DNA of 64,000 bases, from assembly GCF_000730385.1 (NCBI RefSeq), contig NZ_CP008849.1, forward strand, positions 992,001 to 1,056,000, read 5' to 3'. Below the pieces are notes generated by a model, which worked only from the letters and a program-made list of their open reading frames with translations, searched no databases and was not told the DNA's origin. Below are positions 9,513 to 22,206 of the stretch, piece after piece. The stretch is from Alteromonas australica. GTDB lineage: Bacteria > Pseudomonadota > Gammaproteobacteria > Enterobacterales > Alteromonadaceae. The position numbers and the translations under genes are program-made. Numbering within the stretch: the first letter of the stretch is position 1; each line of letters opens with the position of its first letter.

Positions 9513-12470
9513 ATGGGACACAAATTATCTAAAATCACACTTGCCGTTTTATCCCTCGGTACGCTTGGTTTTGCGCAACATTCACTAGCGCAAGAAACTG
9601 AAACTGAGTCGGAACAAGACGTGGAGGTTATTGAGGTTTCTGGTATTCGTGCATCACTCGCCAGTGCGCTTAATGAGAAACGCTTTCAAAATAACTTGGT
9701 TGAAGTCATCGAAGCTGAAGATATCGGTAAATTGCCTGACCAAAACTTAGCTGAAGTATTGGAAAATATCACAGGTATTCAAATAACTCGTGAAGCCGGT
9801 GTAGGTACAGGCGTACAAATTCGCGGTACCGATGCAAACAGAACAGAAATCAATGGTGTGTCGACGGTTGGTTCTGGTACAGGTCGAAGCGGGATTGATT
9901 TTGAAGATGTTTCAGCGTCTATTATTGCTGGTTTAGAAGTGACTAAATCGCCGGATGCTAAAACCATAGAAGGCTCAGTGGGTGGTACAATAAACCTAAA
10001 AACCATTCGCCCACTGCAGTTAACCGAACAGTTACTTTCTTTTCGTGTTCAAGGTGAAAACAGCAGCTTGACCACCGACAGCGGATTGCAACCACGATTC
10101 TCGGGCACCTATGGTGACAACTGGGAAAATGACCACGGTAAATTTGGTGTGGTCATTAGTGGTAGTTATGCAGAGCAAGATGTTACGGCATTTCGTCCTC
10201 GCGCAGACCGCGATAACCTCATTACATCCGACAGCGGTGTAGCAAGTGCGCAGTCTTTCGACTTCCTTCCTATTCAGTTCTTCGTTCAAGATTACGATAA
10301 CTTTGAATATGAAACGAAAAACTTTGTAGGTTCATTTGAGTGGGCCCCAAACGACAACACCCGTTTCTTCTTCGATGCGGTTATTAACGACCAAGAGCGA
10401 TTACAAGAGAGTTCACGCGTTCAAGCGTCGGGTGTGAGTGCACTGAATGATATTTCTGTACCTGATAGCTATGAAACAATTAACTTTGGTTCGTTAGGTG
10501 GAACCGATTTAGGCTCTATTCAAGCGGCATTAACGGGTGTCATTCCGGTAAACTTAGACAATGATGATGACGATCCTAACCTTCGTCTTTCAAGTGATAC
10601 CAATTCACGGGTGACAGAGAGCAAGATTTTCCGTCTCGGAGGGGAGTGGACAGGTGATAAATGGTTTGTGAGCGCGGAAGTGGCGTCGTCTTCTTCAGAC
10701 ACCACAACACCAAGCTTCAATACTACGCTAAACTTTATTAACCCCAATGCGCCTATTGATGCAGGTGGTGCGAATGATAACAGCGTACCTTTTGAGTATG
10801 ACTTAACGGGTGGTTCATTAGCATTCGGTATCGCCTCTGGTGCAGACTATGCACCCACTACGGCACAATTACTTGACCCGTACAATGTGGTTTTACGTGA
10901 CGTCAACATCGGTCGCGATACAACTGAAAACTTCGAAGACGCGTTCCGTACTGATTTTACTTATTTCTTAGATACCATGATCACGTCAGTCGATTTTGGT
11001 TATCGCTACAGTAAAGCGGGCAGCAAGCGTGAAGACATCAGTTCAAGCGTGGGTCTTCGCACAATGGAAGACAGCCCACGAGGTGATTTATTCTCTGAAC
11101 TATTGGTGGCGGGTCCAGACAACTTTAATGATGCCGACGGCCGTGACTTGTACGTGAAAGATTTCTTGATCATTGACCCAGAATTAGTGGCATCAGATCC
11201 TGATGGTGTGCTTGAGACTCTGCAAGCAGCGATGACCGAGCACGGTTCAACCGCAAGCATTAGCGCGCCAACGTCTAGCTCATCTGGTTTCTTTGACATC
11301 GAAGAAGAAACTCATGCCTTGTACGCGCAGGCTAATTTCGAATATGAGATGTTCCGCGGTAACTTTGGTGTTCGTTATCTAGAAACAGAAGTCACGTCGG
11401 TAGGTAACTCCATTACTGTAGATGACGAAGGTAACGAGTTAGTTTCTCAAGTAACCACCACAGGCGATTACGATTTCGTATTGCCACGTGTGAACATTGT
11501 GGCTGACGTTGCTGATGATGTTGTATTGCGATTCGGCGCGGGCAAAGATATTCGTCGCCCTGACTTTGATGACTTGTCAACCTCTGTAACCTTCAGTACC
11601 AGTCCTAACCCTAACGTGGCGATTGGTAACCCTAATCTAACACCTGAAGAGGTTATTTCTTACGATTTAGCGGCTGAATGGTACTTTGCTGAAGGCAGTG
11701 TGGTCAGTGTGGGTATTTTCCATAAAACCCGTAAAGATTTGCATGTAGAGCAAATTGTTAGCCCTTATGAAGATCCTGTTACTGGCTATCGCGACCTAAC
11801 CGACCCTTGTGAGGGGGGCGGTATCTTTAACCCAATTGCTGATATCAACGTGTTTGGTCCCGATCTAGGTACTGGTATATGCGTGGGCACAGAAACTAAG
11901 GTTAATGATTCTGGTGAGACTACGCAAAAAGGTATCGAGTTTGCTGTGCAGTATGATCTAGCTGGGTTTGAAGAAGAACTAGGTTGGGCATCTGGCTTTG
12001 GTGTGCTAGCAAACTATACCATCCAGGAATTCTCAGGTGGTGAAGCTGAAAACTCTGCCACTAGCCGCGCAAGCAATGTATTTGCCGCCACAACTGGCGA
12101 TGACGACATTGAAGTGTCAGCGGTTCAAGGCCTACTTAACCTTTCTGAAAATGCCTACAACGTCACGGTTTACTACGAGAAGTTTGGGTTATCTGCACGT
12201 ATGCGTTACACCTGGCGTGAAGCGTACCGCACGGATGATTTTGGTAGCACATCTAGCTTCCCTTGGGGTTTCCCAGCGGTACAAGCAGATCGTGGTCAGT
12301 TGAATGCTAGCGTTAATTATGATGTTAACGAAAACCTAAATGTGGGTATTGAAGCAGTTAACATTACCAAGTCGGATGTAGAGCAATACTGTGTTAACGA
12401 TGGCGCGCTACTGTGCTTCCAAGGCTTAACGGACCGTCGTATTACAGTAGGTGCGAGCTACCGATTCTAA
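9513..12470 (+). CDS. TonB-dependent receptor, large oligosaccharide-type (TonB-Xanth-Caul class)
   Basis: This 985-residue outer-membrane protein starts with a signal peptide ending near HSLAQ, then an acidic stretch and a TonB-box-like VIEVSGIR. The plug domain follows (about residues 50-160: LPDQNLAEVLENITGIQITRE, IRGTDANRTEINGV, SVGGTINLKT). The remaining 800 residues are a 22-strand barrel ending in the terminal aromatic motif (VGASYRF). This class typically imports plant or algal oligosaccharides or similar large substrates in marine gammaproteobacteria; the substrate here is unknown. The start is supported by AAAAGGA 7 nt upstream. It is monocistronic, with its own terminator and a GntR-type operator candidate upstream. 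Confidence 0.93.
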   Translation: MGHKLSKITLAVLSLGTLGFAQHSLAQETETESEQDVEVIEVSGIRASLASALNEKRFQNNLVEVIEAEDIGKLPDQNLAEVLENITGIQITREAGVGTGVQIRGTDANRTEINGVSTVGSGTGRSGIDFEDVSASIIAGLEVTKSPDAKTIEGSVGGTINLKTIRPLQLTEQLLSFRVQGENSSLTTDSGLQPRFSGTYGDNWENDHGKFGVVISGSYAEQDVTAFRPRADRDNLITSDSGVASAQSFDFLPIQFFVQDYDNFEYETKNFVGSFEWAPNDNTRFFFDAVINDQERLQESSRVQASGVSALNDISVPDSYETINFGSLGGTDLGSIQAALTGVIPVNLDNDDDDPNLRLSSDTNSRVTESKIFRLGGEWTGDKWFVSAEVASSSSDTTTPSFNTTLNFINPNAPIDAGGANDNSVPFEYDLTGGSLAFGIASGADYAPTTAQLLDPYNVVLRDVNIGRDTTENFEDAFRTDFTYFLDTMITSVDFGYRYSKAGSKREDISSSVGLRTMEDSPRGDLFSELLVAGPDNFNDADGRDLYVKDFLIIDPELVASDPDGVLETLQAAMTEHGSTASISAPTSSSSGFFDIEEETHALYAQANFEYEMFRGNFGVRYLETEVTSVGNSITVDDEGNELVSQVTTTGDYDFVLPRVNIVADVADDVVLRFGAGKDIRRPDFDDLSTSVTFSTSPNPNVAIGNPNLTPEEVISYDLAAEWYFAEGSVVSVGIFHKTRKDLHVEQIVSPYEDPVTGYRDLTDPCEGGGIFNPIADINVFGPDLGTGICVGTETKVNDSGETTQKGIEFAVQYDLAGFEEELGWASGFGVLANYTIQEFSGGEAENSATSRASNVFAATTGDDDIEVSAVQGLLNLSENAYNVTVYYEKFGLSARMRYTWREAYRTDDFGSTSSFPWGFPAVQADRGQLNASVNYDVNENLNVGIEAVNITKSDVEQYCVNDGALLCFQGLTDRRITVGASYRF

Positions 12471-12501
12471 ATTTCCTAATTTAGCTGTTGTGTGTGAGTT
12501 T

Positions 12502-12531
12502 TAGCCCCGGTACCCCCGGGGCTATTTTTTT
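12502..12531 (+). terminator. Terminator after the TonB-dependent receptor
   Basis: A perfect 9-bp stem, TAGCCCCGG (12502-12510) with CCGGGGCTA (12516-12524) and a 5-nt loop, is followed by seven T. Confidence 0.9.
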
Positions 12532-12570
12532 GCGCCAGCGCTGTTTAGTTTATGGGGCTGTTGCGCAAAC

Positions 12571-12617
12571 AGAAAGTAAAAAAAAGCGTTATCGGAACAA
12601 ATCCGCTAACGCTTTTT
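12571..12617 (-). terminator. Terminator after eno
   Basis: In minus sense the arms at 12617-12602 and 12596-12581 form a stem of about 16 pairs with one mismatch and a 5-nt loop. The 3' arm runs into a long T tract. It lies just past the eno stop and faces the receptor terminator. Confidence 0.85.
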
Positions 12618-12665
12618 GGGTAAGGACATGCAATATGATGCCCTTACGATGCGGTCAATATTGGC

Positions 12666-13967
<1,302 letters not shown>

Positions 13968-14019
13968 TCAACAATTGAATTGGGAACGCAACGGGAGAGA
14001 GCATTCCCTTTATTAGAAA

Positions 14020-15696
<1,677 letters not shown>

Positions 15697-15751
15697 TTAA
15701 GAATAAAACCACCCACACTTTGGACGGGGCAATAGTATACGCAAAATAGAA

Positions 15752-15778
15752 GGAGCAGACAATCAATTTGCCTGCTCC
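15752..15778 (-). terminator. Hairpin after mutS, possible terminator
   Basis: GGAGCAG/CTGCTCC arms (15778-15772 and 15758-15752 in minus sense) close a 13-nt loop, followed only by TTCTATTTT. It lies about 60 bp past mutS. The weak T tract makes termination uncertain. Confidence 0.4.
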
Positions 15779-15833
15779 CGTGTATCTAAATTTGAATGTT
15801 AAAGCCCTGTTATTAAATAAATGATGCCGAAGA

Positions 15834-18404
15834 TTAAGCTTGGCTAAGCCGTTTCAGTGTGTAGATGAGGTCTAGCGCTTGACGGGGTGAGAGTTCGTCA
15901 GGTGAAACGCGCGCGATTGCGTCAATAACCGGGTTCGGTTTATCAGGGAAGCGCATCTCTGCTTGCCCGGGTGCCGTTGAGGTAGTAGGCACGTCTGTAG
16001 GAGGGGGCTCACTTAATACGTGAGCGGATTCAAGCATTGCTAGTTTTTGCTGTGCTGATTTAATGACAGCTTTGGGCACACCGGCTAATTGCGCAACTTG
16101 AAGACCAAAACTTTTACTTGCTGCGCCTTCAGATACGGTATGCATAAAGCGTATAGTATCTTCAAATTCGACCGCGTCGAGGTGCACATTCACCACGCCT
16201 TTTTGATTATCTGGCAGTTCCGTTAACTCGAAATAGTGTGTAGCAAAAAGGGTGTAAGCATTGAGCTGTTTGGCTAAATAGCTGGCGCAAGCCCAGGCAA
16301 GGGACAAGCCATCATAGGTACTGGTGCCTCGGCCAATCTCATCCATTAATACTAACGAGTTTTCTGTGGCGTTATTGAGAATGTTCGCTGTTTCTGTCAT
16401 CTCCACCATAAAAGTAGAGCGTCCAGACGCTAAATCGTCGGATGCGCCAATGCGCGTAAAAATACGATCTAGCTTACCAATATGGGCATTTTCCGCAGGT
16501 ACAAAGCTACCAATACAGGCCAATAACGCAATCAGCGCGGTTTGGCGCATGTAGGTTGATTTACCCCCCATGTTGGGACCCGTAATAATGAGCATGCGAC
16601 GTTCGCTATCAAGTTCAAGCGGGTTGGCAATGAAAGGGTCTTTCATCACGTTTTCTACCACGGGGTGGCGACCTGCTTCATAGGTAAGCGCGCATTTTTG
16701 GCTTAAGTGTGGGCGATGCCAGTCAAGGGTGACGGCACGCTCGGCAAAACAGCACAGCACGTCGAGCTTCGCCAGTGCGGCGGCCGTGTCGATTAAGCGA
16801 TTTAAGTGGGGCGCAAAATTTTCGAACAAAGCGTCATAAAGCTGCTTTTCTAAAGCAAGAGCAGCACCTTGGCTGCTTAGTACTTTGTCTTCGTGTTCTT
16901 TAAGCTCAGGTGTAATGTAGCGCTCGGTGTTTTTAAGCGTTTGTCGACGGATGTATTCGGCTGGTGCTAATGCGCTGTTTGCACGGCTGATTTCAATAAA
17001 GAATCCATGTACCTTGTTGTAACCTACTTTTAGCGTAGAAATGCCCGTACGTTCGCGCTCGCGTTGTTCCATCGCGTCTAAGTAATCGGTCGCCCCTTGG
17101 GATAGCTTGCGCAGTTCGTCAAGCTCGGCATTATAGCCCTCAGCAATTACGCCACCATCGCGTATAACCACCGGGGGGTTATCAATTATAGCGCTGTTTA
17201 ACAGGGCTTGAAGCTCTGGATAAGTGCCAATGGTTTCGCCAATATTTCTAATTTGTCCGGTGTCAAAACGGCCAAGGGCATCTTGCAGGTCAGGCAATGC
17301 ATTGAATGCGTTTTTTAAACGGGCAAAGTCTCGTGGGCGCGCCGAACGTAAGGCGAGTCGCGCCATAATACGCTCAATATCACCTATGTGCTTTAATGCA
17401 GCGCGGATGTCTTCCGGGTCGTCGCTAATAAAGGTTTCTACCGCATCTAAACGACTTTGTAGCTCGTGCTGGTCGGTTAATGGCGAATGGATAATACGCT
17501 GAAGCATACGGCTGCCCATCGCCGTTGTGGTGGTATCCATCACGCTAAATAAAGTGTTTTCCTGTCCGCCAGATAAATTGTGGGTGAGCTCTAAATTTCG
17601 GCGCGTGGCAGCATCAAGTTGGACGCGGCTATCTTGCTGCTCGGTTTGAATACGGCGAATGTGAGGCAGTGCAGTTCGCTGTGTATCTTTCACATACTGC
17701 AATACACAACCTGCAGCGCCTAACCCTTTGCTGATGCCCTGAATGCCAAAGCCGTCTAAAGTTTTGGTTTCAAACTGGGCGTTCAGTTGTTCTATGGCAG
17801 TATCTATGTCAAATTCCCATTCAGGGCGACGGCGAAGGCCTTTGCGGTTTTCCACGAGCGGCAGGCTTTCAAACCCTTCTGGGTAAAGCAGTTCAGCGGG
17901 ATTTATCCGCTGAATTTCAGCCAATAAACTCTCGTCGCTTTCGCATTCAAATACGACAAAGCGACCACTGGTGACATCAAGGGTGGCTAACCCGTAATGC
18001 ATACTGTGCCCGCATACAGCGGCAAGGATATTGTCGCGACGTTCTTCAAGGAGTGCTTCATCTGTAACAGTGCCGGGAGTAACTATGCGTTGTACTGCGC
18101 GTTCAACAGGCCCTTTGCTGGTGGCGGGGTCGCCAACTTGCTCACAAATAGCCACAGACTCCCCCATTTTTACTAAGCGAGACAAATAACTCTCTACGGC
18201 GTGATAGGGAACACCTGCCATAGGGATAGGGTCGCCACCGGACTTGCCTCTGGCGGTTAATGATATATCCAGTAGTTCGGCAGCTTTTTTGGCATCGTCA
18301 TAAAACAATTCGTAAAAATCGCCCATGCGATAAAAAAGTAAAATATTCGGATGTTGCGCCTTTATTGTTAAGTATTGGCGCATCATAGGAGTATGTGATT
18401 CCAA
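15834..18404 (-). CDS. mutS: DNA mismatch repair ATPase MutS
   Basis: MutS (856 residues) recognises mismatches and starts methyl-directed repair. The N-terminal mismatch-binding domain has [17 protein letters not shown], which includes the Phe-x-Glu wedge. The C-terminal ATPase has the P-loop GPNMGGKST, the [12 protein letters not shown] Walker B and signature region, and [10 protein letters not shown]. The start appears to be TTG at 18402-18404, with AGAGG about 6 nt upstream; this keeps the conserved N-terminal HTPMMRQYL, which an ATG start further in would lose. It is divergent from pncC. Confidence 0.98.
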   Translation of the reverse strand: MESHTPMMRQYLTIKAQHPNILLFYRMGDFYELFYDDAKKAAELLDISLTARGKSGGDPIPMAGVPYHAVESYLSRLVKMGESVAICEQVGDPATSKGPVERAVQRIVTPGTVTDEALLEERRDNILAAVCGHSMHYGLATLDVTSGRFVVFECESDESLLAEIQRINPAELLYPEGFESLPLVENRKGLRRRPEWEFDIDTAIEQLNAQFETKTLDGFGIQGISKGLGAAGCVLQYVKDTQRTALPHIRRIQTEQQDSRVQLDAATRRNLELTHNLSGGQENTLFSVMDTTTTAMGSRMLQRIIHSPLTDQHELQSRLDAVETFISDDPEDIRAALKHIGDIERIMARLALRSARPRDFARLKNAFNALPDLQDALGRFDTGQIRNIGETIGTYPELQALLNSAIIDNPPVVIRDGGVIAEGYNAELDELRKLSQGATDYLDAMEQRERERTGISTLKVGYNKVHGFFIEISRANSALAPAEYIRRQTLKNTERYITPELKEHEDKVLSSQGAALALEKQLYDALFENFAPHLNRLIDTAAALAKLDVLCCFAERAVTLDWHRPHLSQKCALTYEAGRHPVVENVMKDPFIANPLELDSERRMLIITGPNMGGKSTYMRQTALIALLACIGSFVPAENAHIGKLDRIFTRIGASDDLASGRSTFMVEMTETANILNNATENSLVLMDEIGRGTSTYDGLSLAWACASYLAKQLNAYTLFATHYFELTELPDNQKGVVNVHLDAVEFEDTIRFMHTVSEGAASKSFGLQVAQLAGVPKAVIKSAQQKLAMLESAHVLSEPPPTDVPTTSTAPGQAEMRFPDKPNPVIDAIARVSPDELSPRQALDLIYTLKRLSQA

Positions 18405-18528
18405 AAAAACCTCTGCGAATTTGTTACTGGGTTTAATGCCTGTTCAAGGGAATAAATGATAAACTCACCCCCATTAAGATCAAGGGAAGATCTGATTAAG
18501 CACAACAAGTGTAATTAGGTATAACCAA

Positions 18529-19068
18529 ATGAACACAACATTTTCAACTGATTCGACAGTAAACACCACCCCTTTAAAGATTGATAGCGCATTATCTGCC
18601 CAAGTGCAGGTGGTGGGGGACTCACTTAGAGCAAAAGGGTGGAGTGTGTCTTGCGCTGAGTCGTGCACTGGCGGAGGCGTTGCATTTGCCTTTACTAGTG
18701 TCTCGGGCAGTTCCGACTGGTTTAATCAATCGTGGATAACCTACTCTAATGACGCTAAGAAACGTACTTTGGGCGTGAGTGAACAGACCCTGCAAGAATT
18801 CGGCGCCGTTTCTAAGCAAACGGTAAAGGAAATGGCGGAAGGTGTTCGCCGTAACAGTGGTGCACAGCTGGTGGTAACGGTGAGCGGTATTGCCGGGCCA
18901 GGTGGTGGCAGTGAAGAAAAACCTGTGGGCACTGTATGGTTTGGCTTTATGTGTGGCGCAATGTCAGAACAAATTAAACAAGTATTCAGTGGCGACAGAG
19001 ATGAAGTGCGACAACACGCTATCGCCTTTGCCATAACGCACTTAGTAAAAATGTTGAGCGAAAATTAA
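18529..19068 (+). CDS. pncC: Nicotinamide-nucleotide amidase (CinA C-terminal domain family)
   Basis: The 179-residue protein is a stand-alone CinA C-terminal domain. This family deamidates nicotinamide mononucleotide to nicotinate mononucleotide in pyridine nucleotide recycling. Diagnostic motifs are SCAESCTGGGVAFAFTSVSGSSDWF, ITYSNDAKK and VSGIAGPGGGSEEKPVGTVW. It lacks the N-terminal molybdopterin-like domain of full-length CinA. A 20-residue Thr/Ser-rich N-terminal extension is present. It precedes recA as in E. coli, but recA has its own promoter in between. Confidence 0.93.
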   Translation: MNTTFSTDSTVNTTPLKIDSALSAQVQVVGDSLRAKGWSVSCAESCTGGGVAFAFTSVSGSSDWFNQSWITYSNDAKKRTLGVSEQTLQEFGAVSKQTVKEMAEGVRRNSGAQLVVTVSGIAGPGGGSEEKPVGTVWFGFMCGAMSEQIKQVFSGDRDEVRQHAIAFAITHLVKMLSEN

Positions 19069-19077
19069 AAACATGGC

Positions 19078-19107
19078 TTGAAACTGTATGCTTGTACAGT
19101 ATAGAAT
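19078..19107 (+). promoter_or_regulatory. recA promoter with internal LexA (SOS) box
   Basis: TTGAAA (19078-19083) and TATAGA (19100-19105) form a promoter with a 16-bp spacer. The spacer is almost entirely filled by AACTGTATGCTTGTACAGTA (19082-19101), which contains the canonical CTGT-N8-ACAG core of a gammaproteobacterial LexA site. LexA binding here would block RNA polymerase directly, so recA is predicted to be SOS-induced. The untranslated leader is about 145 nt. Confidence 0.92.
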
Positions 19108-19256
19108 GTAGTCATTATTTGGTACCTTCACTCTTCGAAAAGACGAGTTGATAAAGAAAATTCGTCAAGAAGAAGCCTAAATAGCACGCTTGTGAAAAGG
19201 GCTTGTTAAGAGAGTGCCGAAACAGAATTTAACCGCAAATCCTAGAGGATACATAC

Positions 19257-20303
19257 GTGGACGATAACAAATCAAAAGCTTTAACCGCCGCTGTAGGCCA
19301 AATTGAAAAGCAATTTGGTAAAGGTGCAATCATGCGCCTTGGCGACAATCAAGCCATGGATATTGAAGCAATTTCTACTGGCTCACTGACCATTGATATC
19401 GCTCTAGGTATAGGCGGCTTACCCTGTGGACGTGTCGTAGAGATATACGGCCCTGAATCATCAGGTAAAACGACACTAACACTGCAAGTTATTGCTGAAG
19501 CCCAGAAAAAAGGCAAAACCTGCGCCTTCGTTGATGCTGAGCACGCGCTAGACCCAGTGTACGCTGAAAAGCTTGGCGTAAATATTGATGAGCTATTAGT
19601 ATCTCAGCCTGATACCGGTGAGCAAGCGCTTGAAATTTGTGACATGCTGGTTCGCTCTGGGGCAGTAGATGTGGTTATCGTTGACTCGGTAGCTGCACTT
19701 ACACCTAAAGCAGAAATTGAAGGTGACATGGGTGACTCTCACGTAGGTCTTCAGGCGCGTCTTATGTCACAAGCCTTACGTAAACTGACCGGTAACATTA
19801 AGCGTTCAAACACATTGTGTATCTTCATTAACCAGATTCGTATGAAGATTGGAGTTATGTTTGGAAACCCAGAAACTACGACGGGCGGTAACGCGCTTAA
19901 GTTTTACTCTTCTGTTCGCCTTGATATTCGTCGAATTGGTGCAGTTAAAGAGGGTGACGAGGTCGTTGGTAACGAAACCCGTGTGAAGGTTGTGAAAAAC
20001 AAGGTTGCCCCTCCCTTCAAGCAAGCTGAATTTATGATTCGCTACGGTGAAGGTATCAGTAAAGAGGCTGAGCTTATCGACTTGGGTGTGAAGCAGAAGC
20101 TTGTTGATAAAGCCGGTGCTTGGTATAGCTATAAGGGCGATCGCATTGGCCAAGGTAAAGCAAACGTCATGAAGTACCTTAAAGAACACCCAGAAACGGC
20201 TAACGAGATTGAAACTAAGATCCGCCAAGAGCTATTGCTTTCTAAGACAATGAAAGCAGAAGAGGCTTTACCACAAGGTGAAGATGGCGTACTACCTGAG
20301 TAA
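19257..20303 (+). CDS. recA: Recombinase A
   Basis: RecA (348 residues) forms the presynaptic filament on single-stranded DNA, drives strand exchange and stimulates LexA self-cleavage. The P-loop GPESSGKTT, the MAW-like segment, loop L1 ([20 protein letters not shown]), loop L2 ([22 protein letters not shown]) and an acidic C-terminal tail are all present. The start codon is GTG at 19257-19259, with AGAGGA about 7 nt upstream. Unlike the usual order, no recX follows; the next gene downstream is an unrelated lipoprotein. Confidence 0.99.
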   Translation: MDDNKSKALTAAVGQIEKQFGKGAIMRLGDNQAMDIEAISTGSLTIDIALGIGGLPCGRVVEIYGPESSGKTTLTLQVIAEAQKKGKTCAFVDAEHALDPVYAEKLGVNIDELLVSQPDTGEQALEICDMLVRSGAVDVVIVDSVAALTPKAEIEGDMGDSHVGLQARLMSQALRKLTGNIKRSNTLCIFINQIRMKIGVMFGNPETTTGGNALKFYSSVRLDIRRIGAVKEGDEVVGNETRVKVVKNKVAPPFKQAEFMIRYGEGISKEAELIDLGVKQKLVDKAGAWYSYKGDRIGQGKANVMKYLKEHPETANEIETKIRQELLLSKTMKAEEALPQGEDGVLPE

Positions 20304-20330
20304 AGTTTTAGTTAAATAGAATAATGAAAA

Positions 20331-20353
20331 GCCCACCTAATAGGTGGGCTTTT
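20331..20353 (+). terminator. recA terminator
   Basis: GCCCACC (20331-20337) and GGTGGGC (20343-20349) form a GC-rich stem with a 5-nt loop and a short T run, 28 bp after the recA stop. Confidence 0.85.
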
Positions 20354-20359
20354 AAGTCA

Positions 20360-20395
20360 AACAATGGCTATTCATGAATATGAATAGCCATTGTT
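20360..20395. repeat. Perfect 15-bp inverted repeat just after the recA terminator
   Basis: AACAATGGCTATTCA (20360-20374) is followed by 6 nt and its exact reverse complement (20381-20395). There is no T tract, so it is not a classical terminator. It could stabilise a 3' end or be a protein-binding site. Confidence 0.7.
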
Positions 20396-20797
20396 CATCT
20401 ATAAGCCAGTAAAATCAATAGCTGGGCGTTGTTTGGTAACCCTTTCATCGTACTGGGCGTTTCTAAATTTCAATTACTTAAGTTCTTATTGGGCACTCAT
20501 GTAACCACTAGACCTGTGCATAGTATTCTCATTACAAGCCAAGTAAGTTAATAGGGCTGTCACTACCACGTGACTGGCCTAATTTAGATACAAATTTATC
20601 AGAACAAATAGTCCGCTTAGCCACTTAAGCTCAAGCCGAATCAAGCTCATCCACAAAATTAGTTTTATTGAATGAATAGAGGGAACACTGAGCATTCGTT
20701 TAATGAGTTAAAGTCCGTCTATATAGTTTGTGCTTGAATAAAGTTTTCGCAATATACTAAACTCATGCATTAATGGAGATCAAACTAAGGAAGGCTA
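20396..20797. other. Non-coding gap of about 400 bp
   Basis: Apart from the hairpins just after recA, I see no gene, RNA signature or repeat here. The sequence is AT-rich, and a ribosome site (AAGGAAGG) appears just before the next gene. Confidence 0.5.
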
Positions 20798-21718
20798 TTG
20801 AAAGTATTAATTATTATTGTTGTTTTGATAAATGTCATTGGTTGCTCCATGCAACCAACCAACGATCGCCAACCAAAAAGTACATTAGAAACTACAACAA
20901 AGAGTAGTCACTCCCAAAACTTTAAAGAAAGGGTGCCAATTGGGACTTGGGAAGGGATCAGCCGCTCAGGGGCAGAATTTAAAGTATTGAAAATTATGCC
21001 CAACAACCAACACAGCCTAACTTCATACAATATTGCGTCAGGTATGCAGTTTCAAAAAAGTGTCTCGTTCACAAATAAAGATATAGAATGCGATAAGTTT
21101 GACTGCCATATTTATACTCACACGGCAGATGGAAAACTCCCCTTAAAAATTACTCTGACAAAATTCGTTGATCAAGATTACTTAGTGACGGAAGCCGTTT
21201 GGCTAGCATCAGAAAAGATACACAGCACAAGTTATGGACTTAAAACAGTCAAAGCTACAACAACGCCAGAGCGGTTTATAGCACAAGAAACTGAAAAATT
21301 AACAGCGATAGCTTCAATACATAAAAATAAGAGGTTTGGTTATTGGTCTGGCATATTAGAGATTTCAAATGAAGACCAATTAAAGTTCGCTACATTGGAT
21401 TATCAACCCGGGCAGGAAGCAACTTTTACGGTTTATACCCCAGGGCTACCTTACCAAGCAAAGATGCATTTTAAGCCTGAATGGCTAAAGCAAAATAACG
21501 GTGAATTAATCACTAAGCTAAAAGGTGCTTCATTTGCAAGCGAAATGACATTCAGGTTTCCTCTGAAAGATATGATTAAAGGAGATTTCGAGCAACGCTT
21601 TGAACGTTACCCAGAACGGCTGATTAGCAATGGTAATTTCAGTCTTTTCCGTGTTACACCATTAGAGGATTATAAACTACCCAAATGGCTGAAACCTCTG
21701 CTACAAAAATTAGAATAA
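20798..21718 (+). CDS. Unknown lipoprotein
   Basis: The 306-residue protein starts at a TTG codon with AAGGAAGG about 4 nt upstream. It has a short hydrophobic signal ending in a lipobox-like VIGC (Cys16), so it is probably a lipoprotein of the outer or inner membrane. The mature part contains two similar-looking segments beginning IGTWEGISRSGAEFKVLKIMP (about residue 48) and FGYWSGILEISNEDQLKFATLDY (about residue 179), suggesting an internal duplication of a beta-rich domain. I do not recognise a family. It sits alone between recA and an ABC transporter, flanked by long non-coding gaps, and is more AT-rich than its neighbours, which fits a recently acquired gene. Confidence 0.7.
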   Translation: MKVLIIIVVLINVIGCSMQPTNDRQPKSTLETTTKSSHSQNFKERVPIGTWEGISRSGAEFKVLKIMPNNQHSLTSYNIASGMQFQKSVSFTNKDIECDKFDCHIYTHTADGKLPLKITLTKFVDQDYLVTEAVWLASEKIHSTSYGLKTVKATTTPERFIAQETEKLTAIASIHKNKRFGYWSGILEISNEDQLKFATLDYQPGQEATFTVYTPGLPYQAKMHFKPEWLKQNNGELITKLKGASFASEMTFRFPLKDMIKGDFEQRFERYPERLISNGNFSLFRVTPLEDYKLPKWLKPLLQKLE

Positions 21719-22206
21719 TAATACATACATGAACGGCAGCGGTGAGCCTTGGAGCCGATCTTGTCAGCAGCGACTCTGAGACTTCCTCGATGCCCACAAA
21801 GTGAATATTAATAAATACAATGCACTCTTAAGAAAGGTATTCACGATTGAAACTCAAATTTAGAATATCTTGGGCACTACAAACGCTATCAACTATACCT
21901 ACCCGCTATGCAGGTGTTGTAGGTTCATCATTAAATCCCTTTAACGGCTGAACGGCGACATAACGAGAATAAAGGTTAGGATTCATTTGTCACTCAGAAC
22001 ATTTGCCAGGTTGTGTTTGTGTCTTCCACATACTTTTTAACACTTAATGTTTCAATAATTCTTGTGCCGGCAAAAAAAAGCAGGAATGCTGTAATAAAAT
22101 CTAGGTGAGCAAGACTAATAACGAATATCACGCATTACTTTTTGCAATGCGTACCTAGCTAACAACAAGATTGCTCAGTTTAATAATAATGATAGAGGGA
22201 AAGGGA
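21719..22206. other. Non-coding gap of about 490 bp
   Basis: No convincing gene, repeat or RNA is visible between the lipoprotein and natA. The first 100 bp are less AT-rich than the rest. A TTG start at 22171 for the following gene was considered, but the ribosome site favours 22207. Confidence 0.45.

Noticed and set aside
9403-9588. 61-codon frame just upstream of the TonB receptor start
   Set aside because: It overlaps the receptor start in another frame and is basic, low-complexity sequence with no ribosome site.
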